The notes under the pieces were generated by a model, which saw nothing but the letters and a program-made list of their open reading frames with translations, was not told the origin of the DNA and did no database searches. Of a stretch of DNA of 64,000 bases, positions 63,896 through 64,000 are shown piece after piece; positions within the stretch are counted from its first letter, which is position 1, and every line of letters starts with the position of its first letter. The stretch spans positions 1 to 64,000 of the forward strand of contig MOLU01000001.1 in assembly GCA_003260325.1 (NCBI GenBank), given 5' to 3'. Source of the stretch: Candidatus Gracilibacteria bacterium GN02-872. Its GTDB lineage: Bacteria; Patescibacteriota; Gracilibacteria; BD1-5; UBA6164. The translations under genes and the position numbers were made by a program.

Positions 63896-64000
63896 ATAAT
63901 TGTATTTGGATTTGCACTGTATCAATCAATCAAATCATAGTTTTCCAAAACAAAAGGTCTAGCTGATTCTCAAGTCGTATCAACATCATAAGTTGCCATT
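63886..64000 (-). CDS. C-terminal part of an unidentified protein (partial)
   Basis: The frame is open from the window edge to TAA at 63888-63886. Under code 25 it reads 38 codons including MATYDVDTTGESARPFVLEN and YSANPNTIIKN at the end. The ATG at 63999 may be internal. The segment is mostly beta/loop in character with no motif I recognise. The rest lies beyond the window. Confidence 0.45.

Overview
The window is a very AT-rich piece of a bacterial chromosome from the Patescibacteria/CPR, in the Absconditabacteria (SR1) or Gracilibacteria lineage. The evidence is the genetic code. Nearly every conserved protein here (L10, L7/L12, ATP synthase subunits, DnaJ, SSB, TsaD, TruB, Ung) reads to full length only if TGA is translated, and the TGA falls where the family has glycine. 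This is translation table 25. All coordinates below use TGA = Gly and only TAA/TAG as stops. One gene, 28414-29007, encodes 22 glycines with no TGA and looks recently acquired.

Layout. 1-3.7 kb: L31, a type IV pilin-like gene, then an L10 leader, rplJ, a structured spacer and rplL. 3.2-6.1 kb: an FMN-binding-like lipoprotein, the flavin transferase ApbE, and a ferredoxin/NAD(P)H-flavin reductase fused to a ferric-reductase-like membrane domain, together a small flavin-based redox module. 6.2-14.1 kb (minus strand): an OmpR-type two-component system, two small secreted Spy/CpxP-like proteins sharing an 11-bp-spaced direct-repeat promoter box with the regulator gene, and a MacAB-like ABC efflux system. 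14.3-18.7 kb: an OLD-family ATPase/TOPRIM nuclease, a secreted Kazal-type protein, a nitroreductase and a Nudix hydrolase. 18.7-26.6 kb (minus): tRNA-Lys, truB, two tandem signal peptidases I, and a 1755-aa PKD-repeat surface protein whose cytoplasmic tail carries six copies of an (I/V)P(D/E)WLK motif. 26.8-34.6 kb: ssb, an orphan structured RNA, the foreign BPSL0067-like peptidoglycan amidase candidate, dnaJ, a phospholipase D-like protein and a 916-aa envelope protein.

34.7-43.1 kb (minus): a complete F1Fo ATP synthase operon in the order E-B-F-H-A-G-(small membrane gene)-(RNase HI)-D-C. Its c subunit is the most striking object in the window: one 524-aa polypeptide holds seven tandem c-type hairpins, each with its own ion-binding glutamate, and the hairpins are not equivalent. 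The delta subunit is short.

43.4-64 kb: HIT proteins, a winged-helix regulator, a 1071-aa protein with a C-terminal RelA/SpoT-like domain, tsaD, dinB, an M3 metallopeptidase, an ATP-grasp protein, two secreted proteins that share their first 42 nucleotides (one C39-peptidase-like), a two-gene ABC transporter, ung, a membrane-anchored GDPD, a VTT protein, a VanZ/RDD protein and a PPM-type methyltransferase.

Genes are tightly packed with short leaders, mostly without a recognisable Shine-Dalgarno sequence, and convergent genes often share one terminator hairpin that also encodes their stop codons. No transposon, prophage or CRISPR array was seen. Several features (secreted protease inhibitor, peptidoglycan amidase, pilin, PKD surface protein, secreted cysteine peptidase) fit the host-attached or predatory lifestyle reported for these lineages; that link is inference.
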